From: Hydractinia symbiolongicarpus
Taxonomy: Eukaryota > Cnidaria > Hydrozoa > Anthoathecata > Hydractiniidae
NCBI RefSeq assembly: GCF_029227915.1
Contig: NC_079883.1
Coordinates: 21,700,001 to 21,764,000 of the forward strand
Length of the DNA stretch: 64,000 nt
Reading direction: 5' to 3'
Both the position numbers and the translations under genes were made by a program. Within the stretch, counting starts at the first letter, position 1. Every line of letters starts with the position of its first letter. This document shows positions 49,762 to 62,099 of the stretch, piece by piece. Below the pieces are notes generated by a model. It was given only the letters and a program-made list of their open reading frames with translations, made no database searches and had not been told where the DNA came from.

Positions 49762-50401
49762 CTATTAAAAAAATTATTTTAAGTACTATAAATTTAAACG
49801 TCAAGATTTAACCGATCATAACCCTTTATTGAAAGTCTTAAACAGGCTAAAAATGTTGGCAATTTTAAGGCACACTTTCGCACGGCATATTTAAGTCCCA
49901 TGCATTCCCGACGAAAAGAAGAGTGTTAAATGTAACGGCATGAAAAATCAAATCTATATTTTTGCGTCGTCGGAGCTGCACAGAGCGACAGCGTGTAAGT
50001 TTTTAACTGTTCAATCTACTGGTAACTTTGTGGTAGCAGGGTCACGTCCAGTGCAAAAGGACGGCCCTTTCAATTTTCACTTGCTATAACCTTAGTGTGA
50101 ATCGATCTTTTTTGATTAAAACAGAGCATGAGAACAAGATTGGTGCGTACGTTTTCTAGATGGGTTAACGTGCTTTCAGGGGTTCCGTAGCCCGAAAAAA
50201 AAGCTTTTATTAGTGCTCGAACCACCTTCAGGAACCTCGTTCAAAAAGTATTAAAAAGTCATCCTAGGTAAATAACAAAGCTAGGCAATTTTTAGTTTTA
50301 AGTTTTTATCGAAGCAAAAGAAACAATAAAAACTTGTATGTTCTTTTTGTATCTTATTTTTGCGACTTAGATTTTTACACATGCTTCGCAGGTAATTAAT
50401 T
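49762..50401. other. Gap between AASDHPPT and DNAJC24 genes
   Basis: About 640 bp separating two genes on the same strand. It must contain the DNAJC24 3' UTR and either an AASDHPPT promoter or a trans-splicing region. No clear poly(A) or promoter motif was picked out with confidence. Confidence 0.4.
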
Positions 50402-52159
50402 TTACGAAATTAGCATGTGGGTTGACAAATCTAAAAATATAGCCTCAACACAAACCTTCTTAGAGATAACTTCTAAATAATACGTGCAGTCTTCACAGGG
50501 AATACAAATGCTACCACTTTTCAATTCGTCTTCATGTACAACATATGAACCACCACATCGACATTCGGTGAAATACTCATTTGTAACTAAACATGTAAAA
50601 ACAGTTTATATAAAGGCGCTGGCCAACAAGTACGGGCAGGCATTGGAAGGTTCCTGTGGGGTGGTGGAATAACTATACACCCTAAAGGTGCTGCAAATTC
50701 GCGTGAATTCACATACTCGAACGTTTAGGATTATTTCAGATTTGTTATGTGTTACGAGAGTGTATCAGTTTTTGCAAATAATTTTCCATTTCTCAAATGG
50801 GTGAAAGATCTCGTTTACCAATTTTCATTTTTTCATCATGACAAAAGTAGGATTGTCAAGGTTGGATTACACCCACCCGATTATTAACACAAGGTTTTCA
50901 CTTAGAACCCTTAGAAATAGTATATTAAAAAAATGATGACTAGACAAACACGACCACTTCTTTAAAATTGAAAGTTTTCTCTCTATGATTTTATTTAAAA
51001 AAAGATTTTACAATTGCATTTTCTGTCTTAACAACCTTCAAATACAAATCAATCTGCTGATTATTTAGCTAATATAACCAGTGAGCTAAAACAGCAGAAC
51101 GTATCACACAACATTCCCAGGGCACCTTTTTCATTACATTTAAGCAGTGTTAATTTATTTAATGTTTACTTTTGTTTTTAAAGATGGACTTGAATTTAAG
51201 CTGTTTCACCTTCATCAAATTCCAATTCATCAACTTCTACTTTTAAATATATTGGTCTATGGAAATTTTCAAGGTCTTTCTCTAAAGAGCAACAATAAAT
51301 ACTGTGAAATAAGAATTAGCTTATTTATCGCAAAGTAATGAAGTGGGTTATAAATTATACGTACAAACAATCCGAATTGTATTCATAGAAAAAGATATGA
51401 CAAACTATACCAACATGCTGGTTTATGGTTTCATTTGGGTTAGATTGTTAATCAAACCATATTACAGTGTCTCTACAGAAAGCGCTTTCAAATTCACTCT
51501 CTCCAAGCATTCCGTAACTGTAGAACCTTTATATTGTATATAGTTGACGTCACCAGTTATTACCTGAAAGCTGCTAATAGAACCATAAAACAGGCTCGTT
51601 CAAAACAAATTCAACGCAATACAACAGTACCTTTCAATCTCCTGTCATAATCTTGTCTTTTTTGATCATCTAACAGAATGTTACGTGCTTCTTGAATTTT
51701 TAAGAAAAAAGAGGTACTCCTTGCAGATTTTTGAGATGCTTGCTTATCTGGGTGGTGCTACAAATTAAGTATTGCAAAATTCAGCAAAATATAAAGTTAA
51801 GATATATAATATCATTTTACACATGCTTTTTAAGGAAAACCTTAGCATGCTTGTTGCAAACAGGCAAACTTTCATAAAGTTTGGCTTTCTATATCAAGAT
51901 ATCGGTAAAACACGTTAATAACTTTGTGAGGATGTGGGCGAGTGCCATTGCACAACTCTCCTAAAAAGCCTATGGAGAATAACATGCAAAATAACTGATT
52001 GGTGAGATTTAAATACTTGTATGTTCAAAAAGGCATATAGAAATATAAGAAAAGGATTAAATTCAGGTTTACCTTCAGAAGTAATTCTTGACACCTTTTT
52101 TTAATTTCTTCAGTTGTTGCTTTATATGTCACTCCTAACAACTTATAATAATCTTCCAT
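50402..52159 (-). CDS. DNAJC24: DPH4/DNAJC24: J-domain and CSL zinc-finger protein of diphthamide synthesis, 4 exons
   Basis: DPH4 is the J-protein of the diphthamide pathway that modifies eEF2; its CSL zinc finger binds metal and its J domain stimulates Hsp70. Exons in transcript order: 52073-52159, 51631-51757, 51210-51239, 50402-50586. They encode 142 residues (human about 149) in consistent phase. The J domain is residues 1-71, starts MEDYYKLLGV, and its HPD motif is split just downstream of the first intron (His31-Asp33). A 30-bp micro-exon supplies the acidic DELEFDE linker. The CSL finger shows CRCGGSY (Cys90, Cys92) and CIPC (Cys109, Cys112). The C-terminal tail after the finger ends at TAA 50402-50404. 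The short size and single J domain fit DPH4 and not a general DnaJ. Confidence 0.92.
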
Positions 52160-52167
52160 GAAATATA

Positions 52168-53765
52168 CTATAGAAACAAAATCAAAAGGAACACCCTTAC
52201 ATGGCTAGACCGTCTATATTTGAAAGTTCATTAAACACCAACCACCACATAAGAACAGGGTAAGAGGGGGGAACAAAGTTAGGAGCTCAATTTTTTGCAA
52301 AATATCTACATATACACCACATCCTGCATATCTGTTTGAAACTATACAATAAGAATGAACAAACTTTCAAAAATTTCATTAAAGTTAAGAATTTTTTCAG
52401 AAATACTGTGTGAGTTGCATTTAATGAAGAGGTTGCAATAAAAACGATTTGGGTTAAAAACCAGTCAAATGGTTGTGGTAAAACCAGTTACTAATAAGAA
52501 AGTGATTTATCTGAGAAACTATAATACAAATTATTTGTAACTGTATATAACAATAACGATACGTTATAAACCAGATAGGCTTCCAAAATATATTTTATAA
52601 AATACCCTATAGCTTAATTTAAATTTTTCGTAAATATATATTAAATAAAACATATATATAGCCAAGTAAAATGATTTATAAAAAACAATTAAATTTAATA
52701 CAAAGTTTAAAAAATATAAAATACTCTAACAAGTTTATCGTCATGTTGGTTTTACCTAAAATGGCATGCCTTTGCATTCATATGTATACCCCATACACCA
52801 AAAAGCACAAATACCTCCATAAATACAAACAGATTAACATCAAAAGCTATACGAAAACAAACTTTTAATTGGGACAGTAAGGATTATTCTTAGGAATGAA
52901 ATTTTTTATATTTAAAGGCTATGAATCGCAGTGGTTGTTTTCATTTTCTTTTGAAGTAGCTGAAAATCTTGTCTAATTTGCTAACTTTTTTAACGATACG
53001 TCACCACATTATTGAGGGGTTATTGACGTCATCGAAATATATTTCTGTAACTGTTTGCTTCCAAATCAAGCATTAAAGTTTTTAACAGGTCACTTAACTA
53101 GTGTTAATCTACTGTTTAAATATTTTGTATTATTTGTAAACTTTATGACAACAGATTAAAGACGTGGAGATTGAAAAACCTGGAGTCATACTTTATGTTG
53201 ACTATCATTAAATATAGTATTATATTTTTCCTACTCTTTCCTAGGGTGAATAAAATTTATTGCAAGGTTCAGGCAATAAGGAAGACAAGCTAAATTCCAG
53301 TAGAATGACATCATCGTAAAAAAATAATTTTAAAGAATTTAACAACATGCGAAAGTGGGTAAACAGAAAAAACTTTGAGAATGTTTTTGTTTTGCTATCA
53401 CAAAATCACTTTCAGTACAGTTTGTGGTGCATAATTATTTGAAGTTTTTTTCAAATCTGGCAGATTAAACAAAGTACCTGTTGTCTCTCAAGATGTTATG
53501 ATACAGAAAATAACACAAAAAAAATTCATAAAAAATTTGAATACACGTATTCAAGTGATAACTTATGTCTAAAACTCTAAAATTATGTTTATAACGGCGA
53601 AACATCATTCTATTCTGCAGAAAATACCTATTTCAACACACAATAAATAAAATTACTCTTAGACAATCACAAGAGGCCAGTTAGCACTCCCTCACTTCGT
53701 TCATTTAGAATGTGTTTGTTTACATTCATGCGGACTAACATCACACAAGTTTGTGTGGAGACTAC
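52168..53765. other. Region upstream of DNAJC24
   Basis: AT-rich, with no assembled gene. 52935-53045 weakly resembles part of the Helitron interior near 25200-25300 (TTTTCTTTTGA.. TAGC.GAAAA.. TTGACGTCA words). Confidence 0.4.
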
Positions 53766-53870
53766 TTTGACCCTAAATATGTTGAGAACCAAAGCTAACA
53801 AATATAAAAAAATTTACACAGTTCATATTCACACTATTATGAACATTTTAAGCACGGCTTGTTATCAATT
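53766..53870. repeat. ~105-bp dispersed repeat, copy 1
   Basis: Matches 61996-62099 in the same orientation from TTTGACCCTAAATAT through CTTGTTATCAATT, with scattered mismatches and small indels. Confidence 0.8.
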
Positions 53871-53947
53871 GTTAAAAAAATAAATAAAAATAGTTAATAC
53901 CACTAAATAAAAATAAATAAATGAATAATTAATGTAAACATTAATGT

Positions 53948-54328
53948 TCAATAAGTGTGGCCAGCATGAAAATAAGGAGAGTAATAACCATATACGCAGG
54001 CAACTTTGTAATCATTGTACAGTGGTGTAGGTGGTTCGACTGAGTTAGTTGGAATTTTACACTTTGTTGGTTGTTCATTCTCAATCTCCATTTCTTTTAC
54101 TTCATTTTGATTTGTTTGAACAGTTTCATCTTGAAAAATGACAGGTGTGTGTTTACAATTTCTAAGATTATCGTATATTCTAGAATCAAGGTGTCGACAT
54201 TTCTTAACTATCTGGTTTTGTTCTTTGAAATTTATAGATTCATTTTTCCTTTTATCACCTACACAGTTTAATTGTTGAAGAAAATGTTTATTAAATTTAG
54301 AATTTTTGCTGATAGTTGATTCTGGCAT
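53948..54328 (-). CDS. Unrecognised 126-residue protein, probable single coding exon
   Basis: An ATG-initiated frame with an in-frame TGA only two codons upstream, so the start is well bounded. An acceptor-like TTACAG lies 14 bases upstream. The composition is polar and charged: a lysine/asparagine-rich first half, an acidic stretch (EVKEMEIENEQ), then a proline segment (SVEPPTPLYNDY). It ends in an aromatic tail, YGYYSPYFHAGHTY. No signal peptide, membrane segment or known domain is visible. I do not recognise the family. It could instead be the last exon of a longer gene, using the ATCAG two bases before the ATG. Confidence 0.5.
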   Translation of the reverse strand: MPESTISKNSKFNKHFLQQLNCVGDKRKNESINFKEQNQIVKKCRHLDSRIYDNLRNCKHTPVIFQDETVQTNQNEVKEMEIENEQPTKCKIPTNSVEPPTPLYNDYKVACVYGYYSPYFHAGHTY

Positions 54329-54344
54329 TCCTGATCAAGTAACT

Positions 54345-56259
54345 GTAAGTAATAATATATAATTATTGTCAATAACTAAAAAAATAATAATTTGAAACTA
54401 ACATAAATCCATCAATTTAATTCAACATAAACCATGAACAACTTTTTTTAATTGTAATCTTTCAAGTACAAATTAAGCATTAAGTTTTTTTTACCAGTTA
54501 GGGCATGATATCTATCCCTCTAGTAGTTAACCATACAGTATATATGTTAGTTTTTTTGGTTGGTATTTATACCTTGAACGTACATTTATAACTTAAAATT
54601 TAAGGTCAAAAAACTTTCCAAATGTTAATGTGTATGCTAACATATTTTTTCCACTTCACTGGATTTTGACTGTTTATATATTTTCGTCACAGTTTATACG
54701 ACATCAAGCTTATGTTCATTTTTCTTATGTAATATGTGGGTGAGAAGTATTCGCAAATAAATTTGAAGTTTTTTTTGTTTTTTTGTTATTTGTTTTTGTA
54801 AGTGTATTAAAAGTGTATTAAAATTTTATTACAACACCGCTTTTTAAAATGAAAAAGTTTGTAAACTTTTAAAACTTGTTAATCAACAAAATTATAGTAC
54901 TGCTTGGGAGCAAATTCATTTCTTATTTCTGCAATTTATTGCACCAGTGACGTATCCAGAGTTTTTTTGGGACTACCGCTTTCTTATACCCAACTTTTGC
55001 TTAGGTTAGTATATTTTGGGTTTTAACGTCCCTAGATCACCTGAAAATGGCTTTGCGGCACTCAAAACAGCAAAATTTTGTACAAATATTACTTGCATTT
55101 TATTACATAATATTATATATATTTTGTTTTTAGTCTTCTTTTAGTCTGATAAATACCTGTTAAAACTTTCTTCACAGAATTAATACTTACAATGTAAATA
55201 TATAGGCCACCTATTAGTTTTCTGTTTTTTATATAATGACGACACAAAGTTTGCTCAAGAAACAGTAAATACTTATAACTTAATGAGTCTAATCTCTCTT
55301 TCTTACAATTTTTACTTCTATTTATAATAATTTACTATATAACTACATTTATGATCAAGCGTGTTTGGTATTTTAAACAAGCAAAATGAAATTTGCTTTG
55401 CAATGTCTTCTTTTGACTTTTCAAAAATAACAATCATAGAACAATTATTGTTCAAAATGTATTATAACAGGAATGTTGTAATTCTTTTTTAAAAACAGAT
55501 GTTCATTGAAAAAGTTTTTATCAATTGCGAAACAAATGTTATGTTATACACGTGTCTGAACACTGAAAACATACAAATATCGACCATTAAAAATCGACTA
55601 TTTGAAAAATCTTTATCAGTTCTCAAGATATTTGTCGAGATAGTTGCCCTAATTATGCGAAATTATGACTTCATGAGTATGCAGTGAGCATAATTATGGT
55701 AACTAAATAATAAAATTTATGTAAAATGTTTAAAACGCGTCATAGTGAACAGCCAGAAATCATTTTTAACTCTATATAGCTTGTCAAAACTGTTAAATTA
55801 ACTTCCTTGCAGAGCATATTCATGACATCATGCATATTTAGTGAATCTTCTTAGTCCAAATTCTATATAAACAATCAAGAATTTTTAAAAAAATATTCAA
55901 ATTCCTAGACAATCTTTCATATGCCATTAACTTCATTTTACGCGGGAGGTAACCTGTAACAATAATTATTTTGTTAAATTGGACCCTCATTGGGAATAGA
56001 AAAAATGTCAGACTTAGCAAATGTCCCAGTTATGTGGAACCCTCCGAGTTTTTGAAATCATTCAAATTATCGATATTATAAAAAAAATACACTTAAAAAA
56101 ACTCATGGGCATTGATGTCAAATTTTCTTTATATAGAAACGTAATTTATATAAAATACATAATTTAAACAGAAGTTCTAGATGCCCCGATGCAATGGTAT
56201 TTACTTCATTGTCGCACATTCAAATTTTAAATCCTACAAGTTCAAGGTAATTAGAAATT
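54345..56259. other. Interval without recognised genes
   Basis: AT-rich sequence. A GTGACGTATCCAG word at about 54947 is reminiscent of common animal DNA-transposon ends, but no partner end was found. Confidence 0.4.
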
Positions 56260-56463
56260 GAACATGGAGGATTTACACCGCTTGTATTTTCTGCTACTAG
56301 TGGTATGAGACGTGAGTATCATAAATTTTTCTCACACCTGTCAGAGATAATATCTAAAAAAAGGAAAATGGATATACAAATTAAGACAGCATTGATACAA
56401 AGAAAATTGCCCTTTGGAGATCAATTGGTGTCTGCGTTCGTAAAAGAACAGAAATACACATGA
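56260..56463 (+). pseudogene. Retroelement ORF fragment (GFTPLVFSATSGM type)
   Basis: A 67-codon open frame containing GGFTPLVFSATSGM and HKFFSHLSEIISKKRK. It resembles the conserved segment GxFTPLVFSxxGGM...FYKRLAxLLxxKR found near the C-terminus of retroelement polyproteins in cnidarians and other animals. It stops at TGA and has no start context. A dead fragment, continuing into further LINE-like sequence. Confidence 0.6.
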
Positions 56464-56493
56464 AATCCAAAGACAGCAACCTCGCCCAATCAG

Positions 56494-56886
56494 CCAAGTG
56501 AGTATAAGTACTTGGGTAATCTTGTGGATCCAAACCTGGTATTGAATAATAATTTTGAAAGTAGATATCGAAAAGCATCTAACAGATTGCAACTCCTTAA
56601 TAAATTATGACAATATGTCACAAAATCTGTTTTAGTCATGATATATAATGCAATGATTGTGCCATTGTGTAGCAATTTCCACTCCTATTTTAAGATAAAT
56701 TGTCACGCAAAAGGAACTCGGAATCAGAACTTCCAAATCAAATTACCTAAAGTTAAACTAGAGTTTGCGAGAAAATTGTTCTACTTCTCAGGCGCAAAAT
56801 TATATAACACCTTACCAATTGTCATTCGGAAGGAAAACTCTATCGTTATCTACAAGAAACTCCTGAAGAATTTTTATTGTAAATAA
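56494..56886 (+). pseudogene. Non-LTR retrotransposon RT C-terminal fragment
   Basis: A 131-codon frame broken by one TGA at 56608-56610. It contains EYKYLGNLVDPNL, the FLGxxID-type block after the RT palm in Jockey/CR1-like LINEs, and later AKLYNTLPIVIRKENS, the KxWNSLPxxIR block of the LINE C-terminus. Part between the two blocks is missing. A decayed 3' end of a LINE copy. Confidence 0.7.
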
Positions 56887-57155
56887 AAATAAACTTGTAA
56901 ATATTTAAATTAATCTGTGACCTTCCTGTTACATTGATAGTTCAGCCTAATCCATACATAGTCCAGTCTAATTGTCTAACTGTCCATGCTGCAGGGAGTT
57001 CACAGTATCCTTTTTTTTCTCCCTTCTGTTTTTTTATTCAGTTCAACTTTTTCTTTTTCCTTTTTCTCTTTCTTTTTTTTAACGCAGGACACAAATTAAT
57101 AGCAGTATATATATACTTAAATACTGAATTGTACATATCCTGGGTAAAAATTCAT

Positions 57156-57169
57156 GAATAATAATAATA

Positions 57170-57232
<63 letters not shown>

Positions 57233-57257
57233 GTATTAATAATAATAATAATAATAA
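57156..57257 (+). repeat. (AAT)n microsatellite
   Basis: About 100 bp of AAT trinucleotides with two TAG/TAT interruptions, about 270 bp after the LINE fragment's stop codon. It may have grown from the element's 3' tail. Confidence 0.95.
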
Positions 57258-60200
57258 GTGATTGCTTAATTGTCTAGCGCTCTGAAATAGTTGGTAGTAA
57301 CATACATCAAGTTAAACTGTTAAATCATTATTCTAGTTCTATGTGTCATTTTTAGGTTGCACACTTTTCCCTCCCCAAAAACCACTCTTGGATTTAAGAT
57401 GTTGTATTTATTAACAAAAAGATGGCATTTTGGTCTGATCGGGTAATATTACCTGATTGAATGAGTTTTTTGTTTTACAATGGGAAGTAATGCTCATTTT
57501 CCTCATAAACTTTAAAATAACATTAAAAGAAGGTACACAGCATGGATGCATGTTTTTTCACATATAAAGAGAATATCCCCGTGGGTGACCACATTTATAG
57601 TGTAGTAGGGTAAACCAGGGCCGCAGTTACATAGCGTTATTGGGTAATAGTAGGCTATTAGTAGGCAGGAGGTTAGGCGATGGTGCTGCACTGACTGTTC
57701 TCCATGTTGCGTTACCATCCAACACATATATATTCGTATAACAAATACATGAAACAGAATGAGACTACGGCACGAAAGAGAGGCTGAAACATGGAACCAT
57801 AGCTATGGTTGAGGATACTGCAGTCAATACAGTCTGATCGATATCCGAAAATAGATATGTCAATTACATCCAAATGTGGATATATGTCCAGCTTTTGTGA
57901 AAAAAGCATAATTTACCATCTTTTCTGACAAATTCCTGTATTATAATATCTTAAGCTGGATAAAAATTGTGCCAAAGATATCACCAAAAAAGATATTTTC
58001 CAACGCTTCTTTTCCAGTTTTTCGCGTGTTCGTAGCTTGTTTCAATCAAACAGAAATTAATTTTCAAGTTGGTTAACAGCGAGCGTAATAGTTTTCAAGA
58101 AACTTTATTTTACTTGTATTTTGTACAAATTAGATTGGTTCCGTGTTTTTAAAGTATATACTATCTTACTTTACTTACTTTTCTGAAAGCCACAAGAGTT
58201 TCTTCATTAACATAGTGTAGCTACATCATAGGATTCGTATTAGGTATGCTTTTTTGCTCCAAGGCACGCTTTTAGAAAATCAAGTATAACAGATTTGTAA
58301 TATCGAACCACCCACCATTTTACCATTTTCCCTGATTATGTTTTATCCTCTTTCTGCTGGTTTTTTCCTGATTGTTGGATGGCGGTTTAGCAGCTGCTTT
58401 GCTTGGGTTGCTGTGCGCCCATTGCGAGGGAGCGTGGGTCGAACGTCAACCATAGCTAGCTACACTGTAATTTTACTCTGATCTTATTACTTTATCACCA
58501 CTCTTTTTTTGTCATTTTTGTTCTCTTATTTTTTTGTTTCTCCTGTTTTCTGGTGAATAATTACGCAGGACGCATAGCTATAGCTAGCTAGAAGTACTGA
58601 AACTTTGTAAAGGCAAGAATAGATGACTTTCAATGACGTTTTTACTGAATTCTTGAGCATGCACGGAAAAAAACATAAAACTGGACAGGCAAAAAAATGC
58701 AGACCTTAGGTGAAGAAAGTCAAATTATGGTTAAAAACTTTTGTGCTGTGCATCTTTTCACTCATATAAGATCTAAATCCAAAATACATGCAAGCTATAT
58801 TCTAATTTTGAGATCAAAAGATTCCTCTAACTGAAAGTAAAGTTTGAAATGTACTGGTCCGTGACTTACAGCCTGCATTATTTTGCCTGTCGATTTGTGT
58901 GAGAGGTCTGGGGATTATAAACAACATGTGTCATGATGAAAGTTGTGTATATATACAAGGTGAAGTATTTCTTTAGAAACATTTAAAAATTCTTCCTAAA
59001 TCTTTCTTTTGCTATTGCGCTTGTGTTTTTAAAAAAAGAGTTGTTGGTTGAGATAAGAAAAAATGAAGTCGAAGCCCAAACTGATTGTATAATAATAATT
59101 GAAATTTTAAAGAAGCAGAAAAACATGAAAAAAGAAAAGAAATTCTGTTGGGTAAAACCATTATATAACTAAAAAATTATCAAAAAGTTAAAAATCTTTG
59201 TTTACAATGAACTGGTGCGACTTGGAATTTTTACCAGCTGTCGGTTTCCTTTGATCTTTTTTTCTAGATAAGAAAAATTTAACCGTTCAGTTAAAAAAAT
59301 CGTAAACTTTCGCAACACGTGAAATTAACTTTTTTTGCATTTAAATTTCTAAATCATTTTAGGCGTGTGATTAATCACATGCCTGAAAAAATATTGAGTT
59401 TTTAAAAATGGATTTTTTAGATTGATTACCTTTAAAATCCATTTTGTAGCATGCGATAGCAGCCCTCAAAATAATTTATGGAGACTCGTCAGACAAAACG
59501 TCCAATAGATTTCCGTCTTGTCGTACACTTTTAGTTCTCAGGATTATTGAATAATCCTGGTCCTTTTAATCCACGAGCAAGCCTATTCATAGCCAACCTG
59601 ACCATCCTATCTAATTCACCGACTCCTGACTTTAGTTAAAAGATGTGGTTCTTAAATAAGTCTGCAAAACTGCACTTACAGGCGGAACAGAAATTTTATT
59701 ATGGATTTAATTGTAGATGATTTCTTTATTTGATAAAGCACTCAGAAACCATAGCAGGTCCCAATTTAATGTTTTTTCTTTATGCCTTTAAAAAAGAAAC
59801 CCATGTGCCGTATAGTTTTTTCTTCTCTGAACTTTCAGAATGAATTTTGAAGTTTTATATAAGCCAAGTGGATAAAGATTTTTTTTAATTTGAAAACAAA
59901 GCATATTTTTGGCTATATTTGCTTGTGATGACCTGAAAAATTAACAATAAATATAAAAATGACAGTATAGTCATGCATACTATTTCGGACATGTAGACAA
60001 ATAAATGTGCAACAAAAATAATCTCGGAGTCCGTATCACAGGTGTAACATTCTTTGCACGTGCATTTTACATCGCACATGTTACTTGATTTACACGTGCG
60101 AATCATTGCACACCTACTCAAATATTCCTGAAAATGACTGATCTCGGGTGCTTTTTTGAATTAAGGTGTGAATGTAAACCTAACTCGAGTTATGATACTT

Positions 60201-60938
60201 ATTGTGATGAAAGGCTGTGAATAATTTCGCACTAAACTTCAATGGAAAATATTTCTAAAAATAAAAATCATTCAAAGCATAATTCAAAAATGCTCCTGAG
60301 ATAAATGTATAGCGAATGCAAAATTGTAAACAAAATGTATGAAAGTTTTCTAGTTTTGTAAATAGGACAAATTTTCTAAACAAGGGGTCATTTTTTTAAG
60401 CATTTTTTTATAATCTAAGATTATTTTTTTTCAAAAAACATTTAGATCATTGTCTAGATAATTTTATATGCTTTGGAATATAACTATGTCAATGCATTGA
60501 CCATCATTCAATTTTAGTTTCACGATTTTTAATACATAGCACTTCTTTCCCTTACTCACACCTTAATCCATTCCAAACCAATGAAACATTACCGTTAAAC
60601 GACGAAAATGACCCAAATTTTTGTAACTCAACTTTTTATACATTGCTTAAAAATATTATTACAAAATAATATTCTCCTAATTCAGACATATTTTTTACTA
60701 CATCTCAACATTAGAGGCATGCAAAAGAATTTAGATATATAGTTTTAAAAAGTTTCTCCAAACTCTAAATTTTTGCTTTAAAATAATTTGTGAAACTTGG
60801 TGTTCTGATTGAAGACATACAATTTCTCTATTGTATAAAGAAACAGTGAGTCATTAAATACTAAACAAAACATTGTGAGTGTTAAGTTAGTAAAAAAGAT
60901 GATATCCTTCTTAGGTTACCTGGATTAGAAGAGAATAT
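57258..60938. other. Interval without recognised genes
   Basis: AT-rich sequence. The only stretch of note is a cysteine-rich open frame on the minus strand (59885-60127), discussed as a finding. No assembled gene. Confidence 0.4.
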
Positions 60939-61559
60939 TCGATGAAATTTCTTGGAGTTCTTCTTCTGGACGAAAATTTAACTTGGAGAGAACATATTAA
61001 ATTAGTTAAAAACAAGGTTTCTAAAAGCTTAGAAATCTTATATAAAGTCAGTTTTGCTTTTAATCTGATTTAAAATTATATATTTTTCCTTTATAGATTG
61101 CTATTTAAATTATGCAAACGTTGCATGGGGTATCACTAATATAATCAAATTTAAAAAACTGTACATTCAGGAAACACGCCAGTAGGATTATATTACGACA
61201 GAATAAATGGCCCCATTGTAGACCACCGCTAAAAGAACTGGGTCTTCTGAATGTATGTCAGCTACATTTTTAAAGTTCTTTTTTTCATGTAAAAGATTGA
61301 AAATTTAATAGCACCAAATATATTCATCACACTGTTTAAGAAAGTTCAACATAAATATCCAACTAGATTATCAGGTAACAATTTTATTCGGCCAGAAATC
61401 TTATCTAATATAACAAAATTTTTAATATCAAAACAAGGTCTAAAACTTTGGAGCATGCTTCTAACTAATGAGAAAAAAAGCATTCTATCTACAAAACAAT
61501 TTAAAATTGCACTAAGAAATCAGCTGTTACGGAGTAATAATGAATGGGTCTTCTTTTGA
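60939..61559 (+). pseudogene. Second decayed LINE reverse-transcriptase fragment
   Basis: SMKFLGVLLLDENLTWREHI is the post-palm FLGVxxDENLxWxxHI block of Jockey/RTE/CR1-like elements. After stops and frameshifts come NYANVAWG, HKYPTRLSGNNFIRP and GLKLWSML, which are C-terminal LINE blocks in the expected order. Several stop codons make it non-functional. It is a different subfamily from the 56.5-kb fragment. Confidence 0.75.
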
Positions 61560-61995
61560 AACAACACTACGTGTGATAACTAAACGCTTTCTTTTTATTT
61601 AAAATAACATTTAATATTTTTATATAAACTTTTATTGTCAATTTTTATTTGACAGGTCTTTTAATGATGGCTATGTGAGGTGTAAGATGATAAGAGTGTA
61701 TAGTCTTCTATCCTGCCATTTATTCTATGTACCTGATACATACTGATACTTAGTGTATTTAGAACTTTTATCTGTAATTTTCAAATAGTTGTAAGTCAAC
61801 TTTATTTTTTGGTGAAAAAAAGTGTGTACTGCTTATTAGGTGATTCTCCAAATTATGATTAAAAGTGAACTGACAAAAAAAAGTACATATATATATATAT
61901 GTTTTTTATGTAATAAAAACATTTTTACATATCACAAAAACAATATGGTAAAGTTACGTGTATGAAAAAGTTTCATATATGTAATACTTATTTGT

Positions 61996-62099
61996 TTTGA
62001 CCCTAAATATCTGGAGAACCAAGGCTCACAAATATAAAAAAAAATTAAAGTTCTTATTCACACTATAATGAATTATATAAGCCCAACTTGTTATCAATT
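61996..62099. repeat. ~105-bp dispersed repeat, copy 2
   Basis: Direct repeat of 53766-53870, 8.2 kb away. Confidence 0.8.
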
